Source: Mariprofundaceae bacterium | Lineage (GTDB): Bacteria > Pseudomonadota > Zetaproteobacteria > Mariprofundales > Mariprofundaceae | NCBI GenBank assembly: GCA_030950965.1 | Contig: JAUZQP010000092.1 | Coordinates: 1-6,802 of the forward strand | Reading direction: 5' to 3' | DNA: 6,802 nt | In this document: positions 1-5,693 of the stretch, piece after piece | How the letters are laid out: each line of letters starts with the position of its first letter | Numbering within the stretch: position 1 is the first letter of the stretch | Made by a program: the position numbers and the translations under genes | Notes under the pieces: generated by a model | What the model was told of the DNA's origin: nothing | Seen by the model: only the letters and a program-made list of their open reading frames with translations | The model's database searches: none

Positions 1-107
1 CATTCACTGTGTAAAGTTAGTGTGTTACAAATTACATGTCGAACGATCGGGCGAGGAGGGGGTCTTAGAATAGAAGAGCCTACTGCGGAGACGCGGGACT
101 TGGACAT
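1..107 (-). CDS. Possible partial hypothetical CDS running off the left edge
   Basis: An ATG at 107-105 on the minus strand opens a frame of 35 codons with no stop up to the window edge. It is preceded by a good Shine-Dalgarno match (AAGGA, complement of 113-117) five bases upstream. The visible peptide starts MSKSRVSAVG, is rich in Ser, Arg and Pro, and resembles no family I recognise. It would lie downstream of the nitrilase gene in the same direction, separated by about 76 bases. A competing plus-strand frame is open through the same bases, and neither shows convincing coding character. The ribosome site is the only real support. It could equally be non-coding. Confidence 0.2.
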   Translation of the reverse strand, partial: MSKSRVSAVGSSILRPPPRPIVRHVICNTLTLHSE

Positions 108-183
108 GGTTTTCCTTGAACACAATAAGTATTCGACTAAAACCACAAGAAAGCCTGTTTTAAACGAGCATCGATCTCGCGAT
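108..183. other. Intergenic stretch, nothing firmly identified
   Basis: This is the short gap after the nitrilase stop codon on the minus strand. Read in that direction there is a small CGAG/CTCG hairpin with a seven-base loop (about 163-177), followed by a short T-rich stretch. It is too weak to call a real intrinsic terminator. I see no tRNA, no repeat copy and no strong promoter here. Confidence 0.4.
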
Positions 184-1014
184 TCACCCCATGCGGCGGT
201 GGGGTAGGGTGGGGAGTTGCGTTCTGCATTGTGTTAACAGCGTAGGGTCGAGGGTGGCTGTGATGATGGCGTTATCTTCTTCGGCGCATTGGGCGATGAT
301 CTTACCCCAGGGATCAATCACCATGGAGTGCCCCCAAGTGCGACGCGCTCCTGCATGGTGCCCCGATTGACCTGCCGCGATGACGTAGCACTGGTTTTCG
401 ATGGCTCTGGCACGCAGTAGAACTTCCCAATGCGCTTGGCCTGTGGTGTGCGTGAAAGCAGCGGGAACGACCAGCGCGTGACAGCCTTGACGACTGTAGT
501 GGCGGTATAGCTCGGGGAAGCGTAGGTCGTAACAGATGGATAACCCCAATCGCCACGCCTCAATATCCACGGTGGTGGGCTGCATGCCTGGGCGAACGTA
601 ATTGGATTCGCGGTAGCTGATACCATCATCAACATCGGCATCGAACAGATGTATTTTATCATAATGGGTGACGATGCAGCCGTCGGGATTGATGACCAAA
701 CAGCGGTTGTAGGGTAGGGGGTGTTGATGTTCGCTGTGGTACAAAAAACCACCTGCAATCAACCAGATACTGTGCTCTTTTGCCCATTGCTTCAGGCTGT
801 TGCAGATGCTCGTCGTGGTGTCGGGATGCGATACTACTTGGCGTTGCGCTTGGTCGCCTGCTATGGCGGCGAAATCCTCTGGCAGCAATACCGTGGTCGC
901 ACCTTGTGCGGCAGCTTGTGCGATACTGTTTTGTAAGGTGATGCTATTTTCTTGCCATGTCGGACGCGCTGACATTTGAATGCAGGCTATTTTCATGGCT
1001 GCTGGCAACGTCAT
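184..1014 (-). CDS. Carbon-nitrogen hydrolase, probable deaminated glutathione amidase (Nit1-like)
   Basis: This is a 276-residue cytoplasmic nitrilase-superfamily enzyme. The catalytic Glu-Lys-Cys triad is visible: E46 in LLPEDFA, K120 in HYDKIHLFD and C161 in SICYDLRFPELYR. The K120 region (DKIHLFDADV, then a YRES element and RPG about 20 residues on) and the CYDLRFPELYR block are typical of the Nit1/YbeM branch. That branch hydrolyses deaminated glutathione, a transamination side product, so a metabolite-repair role is the best guess. Omega-amidase or another amidase activity is possible. Length fits the family. The first ATG overlaps the stop of the preceding gene (ATGA at 1014-1011), which suggests translational coupling. 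A second ATG at 996 gives the more usual family start MKIACIQM, and neither has a clear Shine-Dalgarno sequence. It is the last recognised gene of the six-gene operon. Confidence 0.88.
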   Translation of the reverse strand: MTLPAAMKIACIQMSARPTWQENSITLQNSIAQAAAQGATTVLLPEDFAAIAGDQAQRQVVSHPDTTTSICNSLKQWAKEHSIWLIAGGFLYHSEHQHPLPYNRCLVINPDGCIVTHYDKIHLFDADVDDGISYRESNYVRPGMQPTTVDIEAWRLGLSICYDLRFPELYRHYSRQGCHALVVPAAFTHTTGQAHWEVLLRARAIENQCYVIAAGQSGHHAGARRTWGHSMVIDPWGKIIAQCAEEDNAIITATLDPTLLTQCRTQLPTLPHRRMG

Positions 1015-1895
1015 GCTGCGTAACGTCCGATGTTCAGCATTTTTCCCATGTTGGCATCTTCATCGAGGATGGGGATTAATGTGTTATCGCAGGCACTCAT
1101 AATGGTCATCATGCCAGGGCCGTGACCACCTAGGGGGGAGTCGGAATGGATCACCATGCCAATGGTAATCGCGCCTCGGCGCAGCGTGCGGCCGTAGCGG
1201 TTGTCATGATCCAATACGGCAACAAAGTCACCGAAACGCAGGCGGTCTAGCCCGTGTTCGGCCACCACCGATTCATCGTGGCAGAGAATGTCGTAATCGC
1301 CTGTGGTGACGGACAGGGAACCCATGCCTGAACCCATCGCATAGCTTGGTACAATGGCGTTTACAGGGACGGTGATTGCGCCGTTTTCGGTTTCATTCAA
1401 CGACCAAGCGTCAAACAGATCGGGGTCGATATTGTAAATGGCGACCTCGGGGTGGTCGATGAGTTTTAGTCCTTGACCATGACCGCGGACAAGAAAACGG
1501 TCATCATAACTCAGTTGATTGAGTACATGGTCAGAGAAGTCCAACATTAGATGATCGACACCACCATGATGCCCCAATACATGCCCCACACTGCCGCGAG
1601 CAGAACCCGTGACAACCGTTGCCATATTGCCGCAGCAGGCAAGGAATTGATAACCTAAAGCAGCTTTTTTATTGCTGTTGTTGTAGGTGCTGGAGACGCC
1701 TGGCTCAATGTGTTCGCCAGCCCAACCAAAAACGGAGTCGCCGATTTTTACGTTGTAGGTGATACCACCGGTGGAGGGTAGGGCAAAGACCTCGCCGTTG
1801 GAGCCGACCTCGAAAGGAGCCCATTGCTGTGCCGGTGCTACACCGCCTTGGACGGCAGTTATGACCAGCTTGTCGCGGTTAGTGTGAAGACTCAT
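1011..1895 (-). CDS. DUF4438-type protein of unknown function
   Basis: This 294-residue, probably soluble protein has no signal peptide and no membrane helix. From memory it matches the DUF4438 family, known from a Thermotoga protein of solved structure but with no established function. Conserved-looking blocks are PSTGGITYN (40-48), EHIEPGVS (61-68), ACCGN (86-90), GHHGGVDH (108-115), NIDPDL (155-160), HSDSPLGGHGPGM (250-261) and DEDANMG (278-284). The many His, Asp and Gly residues in these blocks would suit a metal-dependent enzyme, but that is inference. The ATG at 1895 has a strong Shine-Dalgarno nine bases away, so the start is firm. The gene overlaps the end of trmO by 17 bases and the hydrolase gene by four, so all three are probably expressed together. 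The family assignment is from motif memory, not a search. Confidence 0.72.
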   Translation of the reverse strand: MSLHTNRDKLVITAVQGGVAPAQQWAPFEVGSNGEVFALPSTGGITYNVKIGDSVFGWAGEHIEPGVSSTYNNSNKKAALGYQFLACCGNMATVVTGSARGSVGHVLGHHGGVDHLMLDFSDHVLNQLSYDDRFLVRGHGQGLKLIDHPEVAIYNIDPDLFDAWSLNETENGAITVPVNAIVPSYAMGSGMGSLSVTTGDYDILCHDESVVAEHGLDRLRFGDFVAVLDHDNRYGRTLRRGAITIGMVIHSDSPLGGHGPGMMTIMSACDNTLIPILDEDANMGKMLNIGRYAA

Positions 1896-2619
1896 GAGGG
1901 GGTGCTCCTTGTGGGGTGATGGACGCTACGTGGATGTTTGTTTTGCTGCCGTAAAAATGAATATCCCATTGCCATAGCTGCATGTGGTAACGGCGTTCTG
2001 CTTGTTGGTGGTAGGCAGGGCGCGGGTCTTGTCGCAAAAGTTGCACAATCAGCGTGGCGAAGTTGGGCTGTTGCGGTGCGATCTGCCTGCATGCTTCGTT
2101 TGCCTGCGGGCTAAATTCGATGCTGGGACGTGTTTCGTCTGTGGGTGCTTGCCACGGACTGATAGCCTCTGCAATGCTGTCACTGTAAGGAACGTAGGGT
2201 TTGATGTCCAATAGCGGCGTTTGATCCAACACATCTATGCCCGCGATATGCAGGGTGGGCTTGCCTCTGTTCTCGCTGATGCTGAGCAAGCGCACGGCGG
2301 ACATGCCTATATAGTTGGGGCGAAAGCTGGAGCGGGTGGCAAATACGCCGATACGTTGATTGCCGCCTAAACGTGGCGGGCGTACGGTTGCCGAAGGTGT
2401 GCGGTGCTGGTGTTGATGGAAGCGAAACAGCAGCCAAATGTGCGAGCATGCCTCTAGCCCTTGCAGGCATGCCATGGTGTTCCACGGTGCAAAGAGTTCG
2501 ATGATGGCTGTGGCAGCAGGGGCTAGCCGTGGTTGGCGTGGAATACCAAACTTTTGCTGGAAGCAGGAGTGGACGATACCAATGACTTCATCGCCGTGAG
2601 AGCTGTTATTCGCCGGCAC
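1879..2619 (-). CDS. trmO: tRNA (N6-threonylcarbamoyladenosine(37)-N6)-methyltransferase TrmO
   Basis: TrmO (formerly YaeB/TsaA/VirR) uses S-adenosylmethionine to methylate t6A at position 37 of threonine tRNA, giving m6t6A, which aids decoding. The 246-residue length matches E. coli TrmO (about 235). Family hallmarks are EVIGIVHS near the start (11-18), GIPRQP (25-30), LEACSHIWLLFRFHQ (55-69), the block RPPRLGGNQRIGVFATRSSF (80-99) followed by RPNYIGMS, GIDVLDQTPLLDIKPYVPYSD (127-147, SAM-binding and dimer region) and a C-terminal QDPRPAYH (197-204). The start is GTG at 2619, inside the end of the upstream ATPase gene (overlap about 14 bases). No in-frame ATG precedes the conserved core, so GTG is the best start, with AAGAGG about 12 bases upstream. 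It has no obvious functional tie to the ATPase and may simply be carried along in the operon. Confidence 0.93.
   Translation of the reverse strand: MPANNSSHGDEVIGIVHSCFQQKFGIPRQPRLAPAATAIIELFAPWNTMACLQGLEACSHIWLLFRFHQHQHRTPSATVRPPRLGGNQRIGVFATRSSFRPNYIGMSAVRLLSISENRGKPTLHIAGIDVLDQTPLLDIKPYVPYSDSIAEAISPWQAPTDETRPSIEFSPQANEACRQIAPQQPNFATLIVQLLRQDPRPAYHQQAERRYHMQLWQWDIHFYGSKTNIHVASITPQGAPPHESSH
1905..1910 (-). promoter_or_regulatory. Ribosome binding site of the DUF4438 gene
   Basis: The minus strand reads AAGGAG nine bases before the ATG at 1895. It lies inside the 3' end of trmO, so this gene can recruit ribosomes by itself although it overlaps its neighbour. It is the clearest Shine-Dalgarno site inside the leftward operon. 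Confidence 0.7.
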
Positions 2620-4297
2620 TGATGCGCAAGACCTCTTCTACGGTGGTCATGCCACGTAGGACTTTTTTTAATCCATCGTAACGCAGTGGACGGTAGCCGC
2701 TTTGAATCGCTGCCGTGCGCAGCTCTTGGGTGGTTTTGTTTTGCAGCATCATCTGTTGCAATGCGGGGGTGACGCGAAGGAATTCATGCACACCCAAGCG
2801 ACCAAAGTAACCTGTGTTACTACAGTTTTCACAGCCTTTGCCTCGGTATAGTGTCGGCATGATGATATCGCCATTCCATTCAAAATAACAGCGCATGTAA
2901 TCTTCATCGGGAACCCACGCTTCGCGGCAATGCTCGCAGATACGGCGTACCAGCCGCTGTGCCATCACGCCAACGATGGAGGGTGCAACAATAAAGGTTT
3001 CCACGCCCATATCGACCAAGCGAGTGAGGGCAGAAACGGCATCATTGGTGTGCAGGGTGGTGAGTACCATGTGCCCTGTTAACGCCGCTTGGGTGGCCGT
3101 GCGAGCCGTTTCTGCATCGCGAATTTCACCGACTAAAATAATATCGGGGTCTTGGCGCAATACGGAACGCAAAATGGTGGCAAAACTGCGCCCGACTTTG
3201 TCATCCACAGGCACTTGGTTAAGGCTAGGGATTTGGTACTCGACAGGGTCTTCGATGGTGATGATGTTGTTTTCTGGCTTGTTGAGATAATTCAGTGCGG
3301 CATACAAGGTGGTGGACTTGCCCGAACCTGTAGGTCCTGTGACCAATAAAATACCATTGGGGACGGCGAGCACTTCGCGAACTTCGCGTAAAATATCTTG
3401 CGAGAGGTCGAGCTTCTCTATGTTGAGGCGTGCTGTTGCGCTGCGATTGCCGAGGATGCGCATGACGACTTTTTCACCATACAGGGTGGGTAGGGTGGAC
3501 ATGCGCAAATCTATGACCTGCGTGGGTAGTTGGAAGCCGAGACGACCATCTTGCGGGCGCAAATGTTCGGTGATGTCCATTTCTGCCAGTAACTTGTAAC
3601 GCGCCAACATGGGGTGGTAAAGTTCCAGCGGTAGGGTGAACTTTTTCATCATCACGCCATCAACACGGAAGCGAAACAGGCATTCATGTTGTTTGGGTTC
3701 CATATGAATATCGCTAGCGCGGTCTTTTAAGGCGAGGCGTAACAGCGATTCGCATAAATCAGCCACAGGTTTGGATGATACCAAGGCATTGAGCGCTTTG
3801 CTTTGCTCTTCGACGGGTAGGTGTGCCATCCCTTCAAAGTCGATTTCCCCTGCTAAATCATCCATTTTTAGCGATGACTCATAGTTAATCATGACTGCCG
3901 TTTGGATTTCATCAGGTAAGCTGAATACGGGGCTGATTGGCTTGCCAATCAGGTGTTCTAGGTGACGCAGCTTTTTGGTGTTATTGGGGTCGCTCATGGT
4001 AAGGGTGACGATGTTCTCCAGCATATAGACAGGGATCACGCCGTGGTGTTCGGTTTGCTCGCGAGTCAATGTATTCAAAGCATCTTGCTTGAACAGGGTC
4101 TTGCTGAGGTTGAGGTAGGAGCGTCCCAAACTGTCGCCGATCATTACGCCCACGGTATCGCGATCCAACCAGCGGTGTGTGATCAGTAACTCGCCGAGTT
4201 TCAACATGTCATGTTCGGCATCGGTGATCATTTTTTTCATGTGGGCATCAGGGATGTTGCCTTTTTGCGCCAGTTGCTCTTGTAATGAATGGTTCAT
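2606..4297 (-). CDS. PilB/GspE-family type IV pilus or type II secretion assembly ATPase
   Basis: This 563-residue protein is a hexameric cytoplasmic ATPase of the kind that drives pilin polymerisation or pseudopilus assembly. Residues about 30-140 form an MshEN/T2SSE N-terminal domain. Residues 170-560 are the ATPase core, with ASDIHMEP (194-201), FRFRVDGV (208-215), the Walker A motif GPTGSGKST (321-329), the Asp box IIIEDPVEY-like segment (345-353), the Walker B motif DPDIILVGEIRDAET (383-397, with E391), the His box GHMVLTTLHTNDA (408-420) and the CxxC pairs C454/C457 and C489/C492 that bind zinc in PilB, GspE and MshE. All key residues are intact. The ATG overlaps the preceding gene's stop (ATGA). 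No pilin, pilC-like, pilT-like or secretin gene is in the window, so its partner machine cannot be named; PilB, MshE or GspE are all possible. Confidence 0.92.
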   Translation of the reverse strand: MNHSLQEQLAQKGNIPDAHMKKMITDAEHDMLKLGELLITHRWLDRDTVGVMIGDSLGRSYLNLSKTLFKQDALNTLTREQTEHHGVIPVYMLENIVTLTMSDPNNTKKLRHLEHLIGKPISPVFSLPDEIQTAVMINYESSLKMDDLAGEIDFEGMAHLPVEEQSKALNALVSSKPVADLCESLLRLALKDRASDIHMEPKQHECLFRFRVDGVMMKKFTLPLELYHPMLARYKLLAEMDITEHLRPQDGRLGFQLPTQVIDLRMSTLPTLYGEKVVMRILGNRSATARLNIEKLDLSQDILREVREVLAVPNGILLVTGPTGSGKSTTLYAALNYLNKPENNIITIEDPVEYQIPSLNQVPVDDKVGRSFATILRSVLRQDPDIILVGEIRDAETARTATQAALTGHMVLTTLHTNDAVSALTRLVDMGVETFIVAPSIVGVMAQRLVRRICEHCREAWVPDEDYMRCYFEWNGDIIMPTLYRGKGCENCSNTGYFGRLGVHEFLRVTPALQQMMLQNKTTQELRTAAIQSGYRPLRYDGLKKVLRGMTTVEEVLRISAGE

Positions 4298-4605
4298 GAT
4301 GTCCGTCGGCGTTTTTCTAGTAGTTTACGGATGTCCTCTTGGGAGACGACCTCTTTGCTGGCAATCGCTTGATGGGCATCGAACTCTGCTTCGCGCAGCA
4401 TCTGCCGTAAATCAAAGCGTATGAAGTGGGGGTTATGGTCGCTACCAGAGCTCTCTTCTTGTGCCGTTAATGATTCACCGCACGTACCGCAAAACGCAGC
4501 CGTCGCAGGGTTGGCGTGGTGTTGTGAACAACTGCGGTGGGCAAGGATTGCGCCGCATTGGCAACAAAAAGCCTGACCTTCGGGGTTGTCGTGCCCGCAA
4601 CTCAT
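4294..4605 (-). CDS. Small double zinc-ribbon protein of unknown function
   Basis: This 103-residue protein sits between a response regulator and a pilus-type ATPase, with ATGA overlaps on both sides. The N-terminal half carries two short zinc-ribbon-like units. The first is SCGHDNPEGQAFCCQCG (2-18), with C3, C14, C15 and C17. The second is CSQHHANPATAAFCGTCG (26-43), with C26, H29, C39 and C42. The second has a CxxH/CxxC ligand set. The first lacks the leading cysteine of the usual CxxC because the protein starts at Met1-Ser2-Cys3; H5 or C15 could substitute. Residues 46-60 are a polar linker and 62-101 look mostly helical and charged, ending KLLEKRRRTS. Zinc-ribbon modules often mediate protein contacts, so an adaptor between regulator and ATPase is plausible but unproven. 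There is no signal peptide or membrane segment. Confidence 0.75.
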   Translation of the reverse strand: MSCGHDNPEGQAFCCQCGAILAHRSCSQHHANPATAAFCGTCGESLTAQEESSGSDHNPHFIRFDLRQMLREAEFDAHQAIASKEVVSQEDIRKLLEKRRRTS

Positions 4606-5009
4606 AAGTCTTGTTTCTTCGACTTTTTGGCGCGAACATGTTCATTCCATGTTTCACGGATCAAGGTGCGCATCTCTTTTGGCGGGGTGTCTTTGCGCAG
4701 GTAATTGCGTGCGCCAGCATCAAGGCATTCCACAACGACATCGGTGGCAACCAATGAGGTGAGCATAATAATGGGCGTGTTAGGTGAAGCTTCATGCATC
4801 AGTTTTAATGCTTCTGTCCCTTTCATGCGTGGCATGTTCACATCCATGAGAACCAAGTCAGGCTTGAGTTCACGGAACATTTCCACCCCTTGTTCACCAT
4901 CCCGTGCCATGCCGACCACCTCGGTTTTAAGTTGCTCCATGACTAATGAAACCATCTTCCTTATATGGGGTTCGTCATCGACGATTAAAACTCGTATTTT
5001 TCTGTTCAC
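4602..5009 (-). CDS. Single-domain CheY-like response regulator
   Basis: This is a stand-alone receiver domain with no output domain. Numbered from a GTG at 5027, the acidic pocket is D17/D18 (VDDEP), the phospho-accepting aspartate is D62 (LMDVNMPRMKG), the switch Thr is T90 (MLTS), the aromatic is Y109 and the conserved Lys is K112 (YLRKDTP). All catalytic residues are present, so it should be phosphorylated by a histidine kinase that is not in the window. The C-terminus is a Lys-rich tail, KKSKKQDL. I prefer the start at GTG 5009 (MNRKIRVLIVDDEP), because the extra residues MYCECV from GTG 5027 are atypical and that codon has no Shine-Dalgarno; the evidence is thin either way. It is the first gene of the leftward operon and overlaps the zinc-ribbon gene by four bases (ATGA). 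Its likely targets are the zinc-ribbon protein or the ATPase. Confidence 0.9.
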   Translation of the reverse strand: MNRKIRVLIVDDEPHIRKMVSLVMEQLKTEVVGMARDGEQGVEMFRELKPDLVLMDVNMPRMKGTEALKLMHEASPNTPIIMLTSLVATDVVVECLDAGARNYLRKDTPPKEMRTLIRETWNEHVRAKKSKKQDL

Positions 5010-5041
5010 AACACACTCACAATACACTCGTTTTATGGCAT

Positions 5042-5053
5042 ACAGTTTACTGT
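5042..5053. repeat. Short inverted repeat near the response regulator start
   Basis: ACAGT and ACTGT are separated by two bases, forming a small near-palindrome 15 bases upstream of the first possible regulator start codon. It is the right size for a dimeric repressor or activator half-site pair, but such a short palindrome can occur by chance and I cannot match it to a known operator. Confidence 0.25.
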
Positions 5054-5127
5054 TACGCTGGCAGGAAAGCTAGTCTTAACGGATTAAAAATACCAGTGAA
5101 GCTATGATGTTCTAAGTGTAAAATAAA

Positions 5128-5157
5128 ATTTTAGCGCGGCTTGCGATAGTGCCTTAA
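5128..5157 (-). promoter_or_regulatory. Possible sigma70-like promoter for the leftward operon
   Basis: Read on the minus strand, TTAAGG (complement of 5152-5157) and TAAAAT (complement of 5128-5133) are 18 bases apart. The -10 hexamer matches the consensus in five of six positions and the -35 in about three. Transcription would begin near 5121, giving a leader of about 100 bases before the response regulator. It interleaves with the rightward nuo promoter, so the two could compete for polymerase. Other weak choices exist in this AT-rich stretch. Confidence 0.3.
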
Positions 5158-5169
5158 TGTGTGTTTAAT
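5141..5169 (+). promoter_or_regulatory. Probable sigma70 promoter of the nuo operon
   Basis: TTGCGA (5141-5146) and TTTAAT (5164-5169) are separated by exactly 17 bases. The -35 matches consensus in four of six positions and the -10 in five of six. Transcription would start near 5176, leaving a leader of about 145 bases before nuoA, which contains the foldable segment at 5227-5301. It is the best promoter-like pair in the divergent gap. Whether it is the main nuo promoter needs transcript mapping. Confidence 0.45.
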
Positions 5170-5226
5170 ATATCTATTTACCGCATCCTGAGTCTATTGC
5201 TGTGCTTGCCCTTGATAGCCCTTTCT

Positions 5227-5301
5227 GTTAGCAATCCGACCGCGCCGAAACGGGCTGCTCCGGCTGGAGCGTTGGATTTACTAACCTAGCTTTGCTGGGT
5301 T
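5227..5301 (+). promoter_or_regulatory. Structured 5' leader segment before nuoA
   Basis: The bases 5227-5240 and 5271-5285 can pair over 13 base pairs: GTTAG with CTAAC, and AATCCGAC with GTTGGATT (one G-U), broken by a small internal loop. Inside are a GCTCC-GGCT-GGAGC hairpin (5257-5270) and a smaller CCG-AAA-CGG hairpin (5245-5253), so the whole could form a three-way junction. A second hairpin, AACCTAGC-TTT-GCTGGGTT (5283-5301, one G-U), shares its first three bases with the long stem. No T-run follows either, so they are not intrinsic terminators. This could be an RNA regulatory leader, a stabilising 5' structure, or a DNA palindrome. I match it to no known riboswitch. Confidence 0.4.
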
Positions 5302-5309
5302 TGACATGG

Positions 5310-5316
5310 AAGGAGG
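5310..5316 (+). promoter_or_regulatory. Ribosome binding site of nuoA
   Basis: AAGGAGG lies five bases before the ATG at 5322, a near-perfect Shine-Dalgarno sequence. It fixes the nuoA start at 5322 rather than the in-frame TTG at 5292, which would add ten unconserved residues and place this site inside the gene. A hairpin ends nine bases upstream. Confidence 0.85.
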
Positions 5317-5321
5317 GAACG

Positions 5322-5693
5322 ATGGGCGCAGCATATCTTGCCAATGAATATGCCCCGATCTTTGTATTTATCTTGATTGCTTTTGCTATGGGTGCAGCAC
5401 CACTGGTGTTGACGCTGGTGGTGGCAGAGCAAAAACCCGATGATGAAAAATTATCTGCTTACGAATGCGGCTTTGAAGCTTTTGAAGATGCGCGTATGCA
5501 TTTTGACGTGCGTTTTTATCTCGTCGCTATTCTGTTTGTTATTTTTGATTTAGAAACGGCATTCCTTTTTCCGTGGTCGGTTGTCTTGAATCAAATCGGT
5601 TTTTTCGGCTTTATCGAAATGATTTTATTTTTGCTCATCTTACTGGTGGGTTATATTTATGCATGGAATAAAGGGGCGCTACAATGGGAATAG
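5322..5693 (+). CDS. nuoA: NADH-quinone oxidoreductase subunit A
   Basis: NuoA is a small inner-membrane subunit of complex I. It sits near the quinone-binding site at the junction of the membrane and peripheral arms. The 123-residue protein has three membrane segments, at about 12-34, 66-88 and 94-115. The loop between the first two holds the conserved YECGFEAF (47-54), followed by the polar stretch DARMHFDVRFY (56-66). The second helix carries FDLETAFLFPW (75-85) with its conserved acidic residues D76 and E78. All are typical of proteobacterial NuoA. The start at 5322 follows a strong Shine-Dalgarno. It is the first gene of the nuo operon and overlaps nuoB by ten bases. Confidence 0.97.
   Translation: MGAAYLANEYAPIFVFILIAFAMGAAPLVLTLVVAEQKPDDEKLSAYECGFEAFEDARMHFDVRFYLVAILFVIFDLETAFLFPWSVVLNQIGFFGFIEMILFLLILLVGYIYAWNKGALQWE

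Noticed and set aside
72..102. Segment reminiscent of the B12 box of a cobalamin riboswitch (GGAGAC in a small hairpin)
   Set aside because: The rest of the conserved cobalamin riboswitch core is not visible and no plus-strand gene lies downstream.
160..178. Intrinsic terminator for the leftward operon
   Set aside because: The stem is only about four base pairs with a seven-base loop, and the following T-stretch is short and interrupted by A residues.
1..207. Plus-strand open frame from the left edge to 207
   Set aside because: It overlaps the 3' end of the nitrilase gene, has no ribosome site at its only internal ATG-like start that I trust, and the peptide is low in conserved-looking hydrophobic pattern. 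It is probably a chance open frame, though a gene tail entering from the left cannot be fully excluded.
195..215. G-rich run suggesting a G-quadruplex
   Set aside because: Only three runs of three or more G are present close together, and they encode the nitrilase C-terminus on the other strand. This is too weak for a call.
5301..5306. Perfect -35 hexamer TTGACA just before nuoA
   Set aside because: No -10-like hexamer lies 16-18 bases downstream; that position is already the nuoA start region and is GC-rich.
5028..5321. Search for a leucine tRNA or secG ahead of nuoA, a common arrangement in proteobacteria
   Set aside because: No T-loop GTTCGA-type sequence, acceptor stem or CCA end is present, and no secG-like frame exists.
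5292..5321. Upstream TTG start giving a ten-residue longer NuoA
   Set aside because: The extension would include the strong Shine-Dalgarno itself, has no ribosome site of its own, and is not part of the NuoA family pattern.
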